Shown here: positions 25,360-33,802 of the stretch, one piece after another
How the letters are laid out: each line of letters begins with the position of its first letter
Numbering within the stretch: the first letter of the stretch is position 1
Origin: Streptomyces sp. NBC_01471
GTDB taxonomy: Bacteria > Actinomycetota > Actinomycetes > Streptomycetales > Streptomycetaceae
DNA: 64,000 nt
Assembly: GCF_041438865.1 (NCBI RefSeq)
Contig: NZ_CP109450.1
Span: 5,148,501 to 5,212,500 of the forward strand
Direction of reading: 5' to 3'
The notes under the pieces: generated by a model
Databases searched by the model: none
What the model saw: the letters and a program-made list of their open reading frames with translations, nothing else
What the model was told of the DNA's origin: nothing
Translations under genes and position numbers: made by a program

Positions 25360-26323
25360 GGCTGTGGACGTACCCACGTTTCTTGTCGACCACGTTCGGC
25401 AGGGGCTCGCCGTTCGCCCACTTGTCGTACAGATCGAGGAACTGCTCGCCGAGGTCGTCGCGCCAGCCGATGGTGTCGCCGCTCATGTGCGGTGAGATCA
25501 CCAGATCGGGCACGTCCCAGAGCGGGCTGCCCGGGGGCAGCGGCTCCTCCGCGAAGACATCGAGCGCAGCGCCGGCCAGCCGGCGTCCCCGGAGCGCCCC
25601 GGCGAGGTCGGTCTCGACGACGAGCGCCCCGCGCCCCACATTGATGAAGTGCGCGGACGGCTGCATGGCGGCGAAGGCGCGCGCGTCGAACATGCCGCGG
25701 GTGGCGTCGGTGAGCGGCGCGGCGCAGACGACCCAGTCGGCGTGGGGCAGCAGCCCGTCGAGCTCGTCCGCGCCGTGCACCTCACCGCGCGCGGTCCGTC
25801 CGACCAGCGCCACCCGCACACCGAGCGCCGTCAGCGTGGCGCCGATCGCCCGGCCGATGGGCCCCGACCCGACGACCACCGCCCGTGTCCCGGCGACGCG
25901 ACGGGTCTCGCGGTGCTGCCAGCGCCGCTGGCGCTGGAGCTCCAGGGTGCCGGGGAGGTCCTTGGCGAAGGCCATGACGAGGCCCGCGACGTACTCCGCG
26001 ATCGGCTGGTCGAAGATTCCGCGGGCGTTGGTCACCACGGTGTCCGAAGCGGCCAGCTCTGGGCTGAGGAGGTGGTCCACCCCGGCGCTCGCGGTATGCA
26101 CCCAGCGGGGGCGCGGGCCCTCGCCCGGCCACGTTCTGCGGACCGCGTCGGAGAGGAAGTCCCAGACCAGCAGGACGTCGGCGTAAGGGAGTTGATCGCC
26201 GAGTGTGTGTGCGTCCGCGTGCACGACATGCGCCCGTCCGGTGAGTCGTCCGAGACGGGGAGGAGGGGCGGCATCCAGTACGAGAACGGTGGGTTCAGCG
26301 CTCTGTTCAGCGGGTTCGGACAT
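25352..26323 (-). CDS. D-2-hydroxyacid dehydrogenase
   Basis: 323 residues from ATG 26321-26323 with AAGGA upstream. NAD(P) motif VVGSGPIGRAIGATL; catalytic Arg in VCAAPLTDATR, NVGRGALV and the catalytic His in VISPHMSGD; DVFAEEPLPPGSPLW. Catalyses reversible oxidation of a D-2-hydroxyacid to a 2-oxoacid. Leads the two-gene operon with the amidase and is divergent from the two racemase-fold genes across 151 nt. Confidence 0.88.
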   Translation of the reverse strand: MSEPAEQSAEPTVLVLDAAPPPRLGRLTGRAHVVHADAHTLGDQLPYADVLLVWDFLSDAVRRTWPGEGPRPRWVHTASAGVDHLLSPELAASDTVVTNARGIFDQPIAEYVAGLVMAFAKDLPGTLELQRQRRWQHRETRRVAGTRAVVVGSGPIGRAIGATLTALGVRVALVGRTARGEVHGADELDGLLPHADWVVCAAPLTDATRGMFDARAFAAMQPSAHFINVGRGALVVETDLAGALRGRRLAGAALDVFAEEPLPPGSPLWDVPDLVISPHMSGDTIGWRDDLGEQFLDLYDKWANGEPLPNVVDKKRGYVHSHD

Positions 26324-26396
26324 GCGCGCGGTCCTTCGACTGGGGTCGGCCGGGTTTCGTCGGAGTAAGCACATTGCAACGTCTGACATGTACGGA

Positions 26397-26426
26397 TTGA
26401 CCGGGCTCGCTCGGTGACCCTACCGT
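26397..26426 (+). promoter_or_regulatory. Candidate promoter of the racemase-fold operon
   Basis: TTGACC at 26397-26402, 18-nt spacer, TACCGT at 26421-26426, about 50 nt ahead of the ATG. The nine bases ATTGACCGG also occur inverted at 23334-23342, upstream of ehuB, which could mark a shared element. Confidence 0.45.
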
Positions 26427-26474
26427 CGACAGCAGAAACACAGCGGCCTCACCCACATCACTTGGGGGGCAGTC

Positions 26475-27299
26475 ATGGACATCTCCTTCCTCGGCGGACC
26501 ACAGCCACAACGCGGTGTGGGAGTCGTCGCCCCTTTTGACTTCGCTCTCGACAGAGAGCTGTGGCGCTGGGTGCCGGACGACGTGTCGCTCCATCTGACG
26601 CGTACCCCCTTCGTACCGGTCGAAGTCTCCCTGGATCTCGCCCGGCTGGTCAGTGAACACGAGACGCTCCGCGAGGCGGTCCGGGCCCTGGGCGCGGTCG
26701 CGCCGCAGGTCGTGGCGTACGCCTGCACCAGCGGCAGCTTCGTCGGCGGGGTCGCCGGTGAACGGGCCATGTGCACCGCGATGACCGCGGCCAGCGACCT
26801 GCCGTCGATCACCACGTCGGGCGCTCTGCTGGAGGCGTTCCGGGAGCTCGGGGTCCGGCGGATCGCGCTGGTCACGCCCTACACTGAATCTGTGACGTCC
26901 TCCCTGGAGGAATACCTCGGCGAAGCGGGGACAGTCGTCACCGGGCGGGCCTTTCTCGGCCTCACCAGGCACATCTGGAAGGTCCCGTACCGCGATGTGG
27001 TGGACATGGCTCGACAGGCGGTGGTCGGTTCGGCGGACGCGCTCTTCATCAGCTGTACCAACCTTCCGACGTACGACGTGATCCCGCAGCTCGAAGCGGA
27101 GCTGCGGATGCCGGTGCTTTCGGCGAACCAGGTCACGATGTGGGCGGCGCTGCGATGTATCGGCGCCCTCGCCGTCGGTCCGTACCAGCGGCTGCTGATC
27201 GACTCGGCGCCCGTACCCGAACCGGCACCCCTGCCCGAGCCGGAGCCCGCCAGCGCACTGGCAGAAGATCCGCCCGAAGAGCAGGGAGGCTGGACATGA
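26475..27299 (+). CDS. EutA-like Asp/Glu racemase-fold protein (maleate isomerase family)
   Basis: 274 residues. Two conserved cysteines of the Asp/Glu racemase/maleate cis-trans isomerase superfamily: VAYACTSGSFVGG (about 78-90) and FISCTNLPTYDV (about 195-206), with ITTSGALLEAF. Pro/Glu/Ala-rich tail. Such enzymes isomerise or racemise small acids through a cysteine pair; EutA of ectoine clusters belongs here. ATGA overlap with the next homologous gene suggests the two products form one complex. Confidence 0.8.
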   Translation: MDISFLGGPQPQRGVGVVAPFDFALDRELWRWVPDDVSLHLTRTPFVPVEVSLDLARLVSEHETLREAVRALGAVAPQVVAYACTSGSFVGGVAGERAMCTAMTAASDLPSITTSGALLEAFRELGVRRIALVTPYTESVTSSLEEYLGEAGTVVTGRAFLGLTRHIWKVPYRDVVDMARQAVVGSADALFISCTNLPTYDVIPQLEAELRMPVLSANQVTMWAALRCIGALAVGPYQRLLIDSAPVPEPAPLPEPEPASALAEDPPEEQGGWT

Positions 27300-28015
27300 C
27301 AGCGGTCGGGTTCCTTTACCCGGGGCATTCAGCGGAGGACGACTACGAGCGCATCGAGCAGCTCCTGGCGTCCGACGTGAGACTGTCCGTCGTCCACACC
27401 GACATCGGCGAGGACGCGCACCGGGTGGACGCGCTCATCGAGATGGGCGCGGCGGACCGGCTCGCGGCAGGCGTCGAGGAGCTGCGGCTCGCCGGGGCCG
27501 AGGCAGTGGTGTGGGCGTGCACGAGCGGCAGCTTCGTCTACGGCTGGGACGGCGCGCAGGAACAGATCAGGGACCTGGCACGCACGGCCGGAATGCCCGC
27601 GTCCAGTACATCCTTCGCCTTCGCGCACGCGATCCAGTACCTCGGCGCGGAGAAGGTCGCCATCGCCGCGACCTATCCGGAGGACGTGGCGGCCTACTTC
27701 GCCGCGTTCCTCAAGTCGGCGGGTGTGGAGGTGACGGCGACCCGCGGCAGCGGCGTCATCACCGCGGCCGAGGTCGGCACCTGGGGCCGGGACGAGGTCA
27801 TCGAGCTGGCCCTTTCGGGAGACCACCCCTCCGCCGATGTGCTGCTGCTGCCGGACACCGCGCTGCACACGGCGGCGTACGTGCAGGAGCTGGAGCAGGT
27901 CCTGGGGAAGCCGGTACTCACGGCGAACCAGGTGTCCGTGTGGGAGGGGCTGCGGCTGGCTGACCGGAAGGTCCCCGGGGACCGGCTCGGAAAGCTCTTC
28001 GCCCGGCGGGCGTGA
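27296..28015 (+). CDS. Second Asp/Glu racemase-fold protein (maleate isomerase family)
   Basis: 239 residues, paralogue of the preceding gene. Same motifs: VVWACTSGSFVYGW with Cys near 77, but the second motif is LLLPDTALHTAAYV, in which the second catalytic Cys is replaced by Asp. Only one of the pair therefore has both cysteines; this subunit may have a changed mechanism or a structural role. Coupled by ATGA overlap. Confidence 0.8.
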   Translation: MTAVGFLYPGHSAEDDYERIEQLLASDVRLSVVHTDIGEDAHRVDALIEMGAADRLAAGVEELRLAGAEAVVWACTSGSFVYGWDGAQEQIRDLARTAGMPASSTSFAFAHAIQYLGAEKVAIAATYPEDVAAYFAAFLKSAGVEVTATRGSGVITAAEVGTWGRDEVIELALSGDHPSADVLLLPDTALHTAAYVQELEQVLGKPVLTANQVSVWEGLRLADRKVPGDRLGKLFARRA

Positions 28016-28159
28016 CCGTGACCAGGGCGGGCGCGGCCCCGGCGGGCGTGGCCCCGTCCCCGGCGGGTGCGACCCGCCCGGGAGCGGTGCGGGAATAACC
28101 GGAGACGGTCCCCTGTTGCCGACGCTGTACCTGGCCGACAACCAGAAAGGCCGAGCGCG

Positions 28160-29218
28160 GTGGACCCGATTCAAGGCAAGGCGGCCGGAACCGCCCCCGT
28201 ACCCCTGTCCGTACTGGACCTGGTGACCGTGGGGGAGGGGCGCACCGCCACCCAGGCCATCCGTACCGGAGTGGAGATCGCGAAGCTCGCCGAGCGGCGC
28301 GGTTTCCACCGGTACTGGGTGGCCGAGCACCACTCCATGCCCGGGGTCGCATCCTCCTCACCCGCCGTGCTGCTCGCGCACCTCGCCGCCCACACCGACC
28401 GCATCCGGCTCGGCTCCGGCGGTGTGATGCTGCCCAACCACGCGCCGCTGGTGATCGCCGAGCAGTTCGGCACGCTGGAGGCGATGGCCCCCGGCCGGGT
28501 CGACCTGGGCCTCGGCCGCGCCCCCGGCACCGACGGGGCCACCGCGGCCGCGCTCCGCCGCTCCGACCGGCTCCATGAGGGCGCCGACGAATTCCCGCAG
28601 CAACTGGCCGAGTTGATCCGGTTCCTGGACGACAGCTTCCCGGACGGCCACCGGTACGCCCGGATCCACGCCGTACCGGGACCGGTCCAGGGCCCGGCCG
28701 GCCGGCCGCCGGTGTGGCTGCTCGGTTCGTCCGGCTTCAGCGCGCGCCTCGCGGGCACCCTCGGGCTGCCGTTCGCCTTCGCGCACCACTTCTCGGCGCA
28801 GAACACCATCCCGGCCCTCGACCTCTACCGTGAGTCCTTCCGGCCGTCGGCGGTGCTCGACAGCCCGTACGCCGTGATCGGCGTCGCCGCACTCGCGGCC
28901 GACGACGAGAAGGAGGCCCACCGGCAGATCCTCAGCGGCGCGCTGTCGATGGTCCGGCTGCGCACCGGGCGGCCCGGGCTCGTCCCGACACCCGAAGAGG
29001 CCGCGGCCTACGCATTCAGCCCGATGGAGCGGGAGTTCGTCGACGGCTGGCTCAGCAACATCATCACCGGGACCGCCGACGAGGTCCGCTCCGGCCTCGA
29101 CGACCTCCAGAAGCGCACCGGCGCCGACGAGCTGATGATCACCGCCAACGCGCACGGCGGCGAGGCGCGGCTGCGCTCGTACGAGCTGATCGCCGACGCC
29201 TACGGGCTGCCCGGATAG
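28160..29218 (+). CDS. Luciferase-like (LLM class) flavin monooxygenase
   Basis: 352 residues from GTG 28160. LLM/bacterial luciferase TIM-barrel features: LSVLDLVTVGEG, HRYWVAEHHSMPGVASSSPA, GSGGVMLPNHAPLVIAEQF and a C-terminal ITGTADEVRSGLDDL. Strongly resembles the MsnO8-type family annotated in Streptomyces. FMNH2- or F420-dependent oxidation of an unknown substrate. 144 nt after the racemase pair and on the same strand; membership in the pathway is plausible but unproved. Confidence 0.85.
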   Translation: MDPIQGKAAGTAPVPLSVLDLVTVGEGRTATQAIRTGVEIAKLAERRGFHRYWVAEHHSMPGVASSSPAVLLAHLAAHTDRIRLGSGGVMLPNHAPLVIAEQFGTLEAMAPGRVDLGLGRAPGTDGATAAALRRSDRLHEGADEFPQQLAELIRFLDDSFPDGHRYARIHAVPGPVQGPAGRPPVWLLGSSGFSARLAGTLGLPFAFAHHFSAQNTIPALDLYRESFRPSAVLDSPYAVIGVAALAADDEKEAHRQILSGALSMVRLRTGRPGLVPTPEEAAAYAFSPMEREFVDGWLSNIITGTADEVRSGLDDLQKRTGADELMITANAHGGEARLRSYELIADAYGLPG

Positions 29219-29230
29219 TACGGCGGAACC

Positions 29231-29279
29231 GCCGGGAGGGCGGGTGGCGGCCGGACCGGCCGCCACCCGCCCTCCCGGC
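29231..29279. terminator. Bidirectional terminator with 24-bp perfect stem
   Basis: 29231-29254 is perfectly complementary to 29256-29279 (arms begin GCCGGGAGGGCGGGTGGCGG), between two convergent stops. Confidence 0.85.
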
Positions 29280-29292
29280 GTCCGCCCGGCGG

Positions 29293-31104
29293 TCAGCTCC
29301 GCAGTGCGGCCGGACCCGCGAGCAGCGCGCCGATCTCCTCCGGGGCCACCGCCCGTGAGTACAGATAACCCTGCCCGGTGTCGCAGCCGATCCTGCGCAG
29401 CCGCGTTGCCTGCCCCGCCGTCTCCACGCACTCCGCCGTGACCGTGAGCCCCAGCCGGTGCGCGAGCTGCACCAGAGCCTCGACGATCATCTCGTCGGCC
29501 GGATTGGGGTGCACGCCCGCGTCGTAGCGGAATCCGCGCACGAACGACCCGTCCAGCTTCAGTACGGACACCGGCAGCCTGCTCAGATACGCGAGGTTCG
29601 AGTAGCCGGTGCCGAAGTCGTCGATCGCGATCCGCACGCCCATGTCGCTGAGGTCCTGGAGCGCCTGGAGGGGGCGCCCGGCCGAACCCATCACCGCCGA
29701 CTCGGTGAGCTCCAGCTGGAGGAGGTCGGGCGCGAGGCCCGTCTCGGCGAGGATCCCGGCGACATCGGCGACCAGATCCGAGTCCCACACCTGCCGTACG
29801 GCGATGTTGACGCTCACGAACAGCGGTGGGCGGGAGGGGTGTTCGAGCTGCCAGGCTCGTGCCTGGCGGCAGGCGGTGCGCAGCACCCACGCGCCGAGCT
29901 GGACGATCGAGCCGTCCTCCTCGGCCAGCCCGATGAACCGGTTCGGCGCCAGCCGGCCGAACTGCGGGTGGTCCCAGCGCACCAGCGCCTCCACCCCCTT
30001 GGGTTCGCCGTCCGCCAGATCCACCAACGGCTGGTACTCCAGCACGAATTCACCGTTGTCCACGGCGGGCCGCAGGGTGGACGAGAGCGCCTGCCGGGTC
30101 ATCCGGTGCGCGTTGCGCTCCGGGTCGAAGAGCGTCCAGCGAGCCTTGCCGTCCGCCTTCGCCCAGTACAGCGTGGTGTCGGCGTCCTGCATGAGGCCGG
30201 TGGCGCTGGTGCCGTCGGCGAGCCGCTCCACCACCCCGATCGACGCGGACACCGAGAGCCGCTGGCCGCCGAGGTCGAACGGTTCCTGGAGCGCGGCCAG
30301 TACGGCGGCCGCCAGATCGGCGAGCTGGTCCGTACCGGTCGAGTCCTCGACCAGCAGGGCGAATTCGTCCCCGCCGAGCCTGGCCACCAGATGGCCGCTG
30401 CCCCGTCCGTAACCGGACTGGTCGGCGCAGTGGGTCAGCCGGGCCGCGACGACTCCGAGCAGCCGGTCGCCGAAGCGGTGGCCGAGCGTGTCGTTGACCG
30501 CCTTGAAACCGTCGAGGTCCAGATAGCAGAGCCCGATCCGGCCGGTGCCCTGCTGGTCGCACGCCGACGGGTCGAGCGCCGCCGACAGCCGCTCGAAGAA
30601 CAGGGTGCGGTTGGGCAGCCGGGTCACCGGGTCGTGCATCTGGAGGTGCCGCAGCCTGGCCCGGAGTTCGCGCCGGTCGCTGACGTCGGCGACCGACAGC
30701 AGCACCTGCGAGCTGTCCGGGAAGGGGGCGACGCTGACCTCGGCCCAGAGCGAGTGGCCGTCGGCGTGCTTGAGGCGGCGGGTGCAGCGGAAGCTGGAGC
30801 GGCGGCCCCGGAGCACCTCGCGGTACGCGTACCAGGAGCGGGTGTCCGCCGCGAGGTCCACGAGGCAGGCCGCGGTCTGCCGGGCCAGCGCGGCGGGTTC
30901 GGTGCCGAGCAGTTCGCCGAGTGCGGCGTTGGCGGAGACGACCAGTCCCTCGCGGTCGACGACAGCCATGCCGAGCCGTGCGGTGTTGAAGGCGGCGCGG
31001 TAGTCGTGCAGCTCGGCTGCGGTACGGCCGACGGTCTGACGCTCTGTGACCGGTGGCCGGACGGATCCCGGCACCGGAGCCGGTCCTTCAGGGGTTCCGT
31101 TCAC
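29293..31104 (-). CDS. PAS-GGDEF-EAL c-di-GMP enzyme
   Basis: 603 residues from GTG 31104 (GGGAG at six bases); a longer form from ATG 31194 is possible but has no SD. Domains: PAS (about 35-145, TARLGMAVVDREGLVVSANA), GGDEF (about 165-330, intact RLGGDEFALL and the I-site-like segment absent), EAL (about 350-595, EALVRWDHP, ELTESAVM, DDFGTGYSNL, KLDGSFV). Both active-site signatures look complete, so it could make and degrade c-di-GMP. No membrane helix; cytosolic. Architecture is that of Streptomyces RmdA. Likely influences development through BldD. Confidence 0.88.
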   Translation of the reverse strand: MNGTPEGPAPVPGSVRPPVTERQTVGRTAAELHDYRAAFNTARLGMAVVDREGLVVSANAALGELLGTEPAALARQTAACLVDLAADTRSWYAYREVLRGRRSSFRCTRRLKHADGHSLWAEVSVAPFPDSSQVLLSVADVSDRRELRARLRHLQMHDPVTRLPNRTLFFERLSAALDPSACDQQGTGRIGLCYLDLDGFKAVNDTLGHRFGDRLLGVVAARLTHCADQSGYGRGSGHLVARLGGDEFALLVEDSTGTDQLADLAAAVLAALQEPFDLGGQRLSVSASIGVVERLADGTSATGLMQDADTTLYWAKADGKARWTLFDPERNAHRMTRQALSSTLRPAVDNGEFVLEYQPLVDLADGEPKGVEALVRWDHPQFGRLAPNRFIGLAEEDGSIVQLGAWVLRTACRQARAWQLEHPSRPPLFVSVNIAVRQVWDSDLVADVAGILAETGLAPDLLQLELTESAVMGSAGRPLQALQDLSDMGVRIAIDDFGTGYSNLAYLSRLPVSVLKLDGSFVRGFRYDAGVHPNPADEMIVEALVQLAHRLGLTVTAECVETAGQATRLRRIGCDTGQGYLYSRAVAPEEIGALLAGPAALRS

Positions 31105-31452
31105 GGCTGGCTCCCGCGGTGCAGTCGTCTCGAACAGGTGGGGTCGGGGCTCGTCGGGCGGGCGGTGGAGGGACGGCGGTGCGCGTGTCCACATGGGAAA
31201 GTGTGCCGATCATAGAGGTTGAAGCAAGGACCGTTCCAGCCTCGTTGGCGCACGGTGGTCGCTCCCGCGCCCAAGGGTGATCGTTTCTGCGCGGCTGTGG
31301 TCCAGGGTCTTTCCAACGTGATCGGTTGTGACTTTCCGTAAAGGTCCGGGGTGTCGGGCCGATCACTCGCCTGGTGCAGCTGGACAGGGCATAAACACAT
31401 AAATCGGCCCAGGGTGGGTGGGGTGTCCCGCATCCCGAACCCGGAGGTCCAC
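31105..31452. other. Divergent intergenic region
   Basis: Separates the c-di-GMP enzyme from the M6 protease. The first 90 nt could encode an N-terminal extension of the c-di-GMP enzyme. The rest is relatively AT-richer and must hold both promoters (candidate -10 elements around CATAAACACATAAA at 31390-31403), but none is clear-cut. Confidence 0.5.
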
Positions 31453-32703
31453 GTGCAGCGTCCGCAGGCACCCGGGCGAGTGGACCGACGCCGTCTGCGG
31501 CAGACCGCCGCCATCTTCGTGTCGTTCATGGCGCTCACCACGACGTCCCTGGTGGCGGGGCCCGCCGTGGCCACCGTGGGCGGCGCCGGGCCGTGCGCGC
31601 TGCCACGCGCCGACGTCCACCACTCGGTCGGTCTCGACAGCTGGAACTCCGCCTACCCCCGGCCGGTCGGGACGCTCGACGCGGTCATGATCTTCCTGTC
31701 CTTCCCGGGGGCCGCGCCGGACACCACCCCGCGGGAGCTGACGGCTGATTACTTCCCCTCGACCAGTACCTTCTTCCGGCGTGCCTCGTACGGGAAGTTC
31801 ACGCTGCGGCCGCATCCGATGCGGCACTGGACCATGATGCCGAAACCGGCCTCCGCGTACGCGATACGGCGTGACTGGAGCGCGGGCGAGCGCGACGCGT
31901 ATCTGCGGGACGCGGTGGCCGCGGCCGATCCTTCGGTGGACTTCAGCAAGTACGACCTCGTCTATCTGATCGCCGACCCGGACGCCCCGGGCGTCGACTC
32001 GGACGCCACGAAGGTGGTCAACCTGGATGCCCCGCTGCACGCCGACGGTACGGAGATCCGGCGCTTCGTCACCGGCTTCGAGCGGCATCCGCCGGACCGG
32101 GATGTGCTGGCCCACGAGACCGGGCACGTCTTCGACCTGCCGGATCTCTACCACCGCCCGTCGGACGACAAGGGCGACTGGGACACCTATGTGGGGGACT
32201 GGGACGTCATGGGCAGCCAGTTCGGGCTCGCCCCCGACTTCTTCGGCTGGCACAAGTGGAAGCTGGGCTGGCTGGACCGGCGGCAGATCGGCTGTCTGCG
32301 CGGCACCGGGGCCCAGATGTTCACGCTGGAACCGCTGGAGGAGGTCCCGCCACGCGGCAGCGACACAGCAGGGACCCGGCTCGTCGTCCTGCGGACCGGG
32401 CTGGAGAGCGCCCTCGTCATGGAGGCGCGCACGGCGGCCGGCAACGACACGTCGACCTGTTCGGAGGGGATCCTCATCTACCGGGTGAAGTCGGAGCTGG
32501 CCTCCGGGGACGGACCGGTCCGGGTGGTCGACACCCATCCGCACAGCTCGGGCTGCTGGGGGCAGTCGGTCTACCCGCCGCTGGCCGACGCGCCGCTCGG
32601 GGTCGGGGAGACGTTCACCGTTCCCGGGAACGGGACGAAGGTGGAGGTGGCGGACCGTACGCAGTCGGGAGCCTGGACGGTCAAGATCACGCCGGTCGTG
32701 TGA
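31453..32703 (+). CDS. Secreted M6 family metalloprotease
   Basis: 416 residues from GTG 31453 (GGAGG seven bases upstream). Long signal peptide with a charged N-region RVDRRRLRQ and hydrophobic core to about residue 40. Zinc motif HETGHVFDLPDLYH at 221-234 (HExxH plus third ligand region) as in immune inhibitor A-like M6 peptidases; DWDVMGSQFG downstream is the conserved Met-turn equivalent. The C-terminal 130 residues are beta-rich. Extracellular protein degradation. Followed by 15-bp tandem repeats and the tRNA-Lys block. Confidence 0.85.
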   Translation: MQRPQAPGRVDRRRLRQTAAIFVSFMALTTTSLVAGPAVATVGGAGPCALPRADVHHSVGLDSWNSAYPRPVGTLDAVMIFLSFPGAAPDTTPRELTADYFPSTSTFFRRASYGKFTLRPHPMRHWTMMPKPASAYAIRRDWSAGERDAYLRDAVAAADPSVDFSKYDLVYLIADPDAPGVDSDATKVVNLDAPLHADGTEIRRFVTGFERHPPDRDVLAHETGHVFDLPDLYHRPSDDKGDWDTYVGDWDVMGSQFGLAPDFFGWHKWKLGWLDRRQIGCLRGTGAQMFTLEPLEEVPPRGSDTAGTRLVVLRTGLESALVMEARTAAGNDTSTCSEGILIYRVKSELASGDGPVRVVDTHPHSSGCWGQSVYPPLADAPLGVGETFTVPGNGTKVEVADRTQSGAWTVKITPVV

Positions 32704-32709
32704 GGGACC

Positions 32710-32739
32710 GGTCCGGACAAGCCCGGTCCGGACAAGCCC
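32710..32739 (+). repeat. 15-bp tandem duplication after the protease stop
   Basis: GGTCCGGACAAGCCC twice (32710-32724, 32725-32739), followed by a decayed third copy. Confidence 0.85.
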
Positions 32740-32751
32740 GATACGGACGAC

Positions 32752-32785
32752 GAAGAAGCCCCCCGCTTCCGCGAGGGGCTTCTTC
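32752..32785 (-). terminator. tRNA-Lys (copy 3) terminator
   Basis: Same hairpin as at 19074-19107 (GAAGAAGCCCC arms). Confidence 0.8.
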
Positions 32786-32791
32786 CGTCTG

Positions 32792-32865
32792 TGCGCCGCC
32801 AGGGACTCGAACCCCGGACCCGCTGATTAAGAGTCAGCTGCTCTAACCAACTGAGCTAGCGGCGC
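32792..32865 (-). tRNA. tRNA-Lys(CTT), copy 3
   Basis: Identical to copies 1 and 2. Its 5' ten bases overlap the end of the upstream coding region on the same strand. Confidence 0.95.
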
Positions 32866-33590
32866 CTGCTGACGTCGTAGACCTTAGCACCCTGATCGGC
32901 GCGGGGAAAAATCGATAAGCCGCCCGCCCTCGCCGCCGGGGCCGCCGCCGCACGCGCCGCCCGGACACAGGCCCAGAGCATGACCTCGGGGCCCGGGAGC
33001 CAGGGGTGTCGGGTGTCGGGGGCCACCAGCCAGCGCGGGCCCGACGGGGGAACGGAGGAGGCCGGCGACGGTACGGTCACCGCGTCGCCGGTGCCGTGGC
33101 AGAGCAGCGGCGGCACCGCGTCGCCCCACTCCTCCCAGTGCAGCAGGGACGGCAGCCGCTGGGCGGTGCCGGGGGCGGCGAAGAGCAGCATCCGGCCCCG
33201 GTGGCCCGCGACCGGGCCCGATCCGGGGCCCTCCGACCACAGGGTGTCCAGCATCCGGCGGCCGAAGATCGCGGGCACGTTGACCACGTCGAAGACCGAG
33301 CCGCAGTCCAGCACGGTCGGGGCGGTGGGCCGGGACTCCCAGAGCGAGAGCGCACTGCGCGGATACCGGGATGCGGAGGCGAGCCACCCCGCGCCGGCCG
33401 GAGTGACCGCCGTCGCGTGCTGCCCGTCCTGCTCGTCGGGGATCCGGCTGAGCCCTGCGGGGGAAGAGGCACCCGGGGTGCGGACGGTCGAGCCCTGGAC
33501 GCCGGAGCTCCAGATGCCCGCGCCCCGGGTGCCGGAGCTTCTGCCGGAGGGGATTCCCGCGCTGTCGTCGATTCGCTGCCATGCACTCAT
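32856..33590 (-). CDS. Prim-pol-like (bifunctional DNA primase/polymerase N-terminal) protein
   Basis: 244 residues from ATG 33588-33590 (MSAWQRIDDSAG). The conserved part (about 50-220) includes GWLASASRYPRSALSLWESRPT, GRRMLDTLW, RMLLFAAPGTAQRLPSLL and GPRWLVAPDTRHPWLPGP, as in small Streptomyces proteins annotated bifunctional DNA primase/polymerase. The Asp pair of active prim-pols is not evident, so it may be a catalytically inactive or regulatory derivative. The stop TAG lies inside tRNA-Lys copy 3 (overlap 10 nt), giving a C-terminus GAKVYDVSRRR. Confidence 0.65.
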   Translation of the reverse strand: MSAWQRIDDSAGIPSGRSSGTRGAGIWSSGVQGSTVRTPGASSPAGLSRIPDEQDGQHATAVTPAGAGWLASASRYPRSALSLWESRPTAPTVLDCGSVFDVVNVPAIFGRRMLDTLWSEGPGSGPVAGHRGRMLLFAAPGTAQRLPSLLHWEEWGDAVPPLLCHGTGDAVTVPSPASSVPPSGPRWLVAPDTRHPWLPGPEVMLWACVRAARAAAAPAARAGGLSIFPRADQGAKVYDVSRRR

Positions 33591-33802
33591 GCCGACCAGG
33601 TCTACCCGGAGTGAGGGAACCACTCCGCTGGGTTGGTGGAAACCGGGACAGGTGGGGGCGGGGAGGCGTATCTTGCCCACCGGCTTTGCCGAAGAGCCCT
33701 GCCCATCGGCATATGCCGGACGGGCCGGAGTGGACGGGCGGGCGGCCCGGACAGGACGGGCACAGCCTCACCAGGCCAACTCGTCAACAGGTCGGCAGGG
33801 CG

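Noticed and set aside
25352..28015. Maleamate amidohydrolase / maleate isomerase end of nicotinate degradation
   Set aside because: The amidase is of the Ser-Ser-Lys signature type, not the cysteine hydrolase type of NicF, and no ring-cleavage or hydroxylase genes are present.
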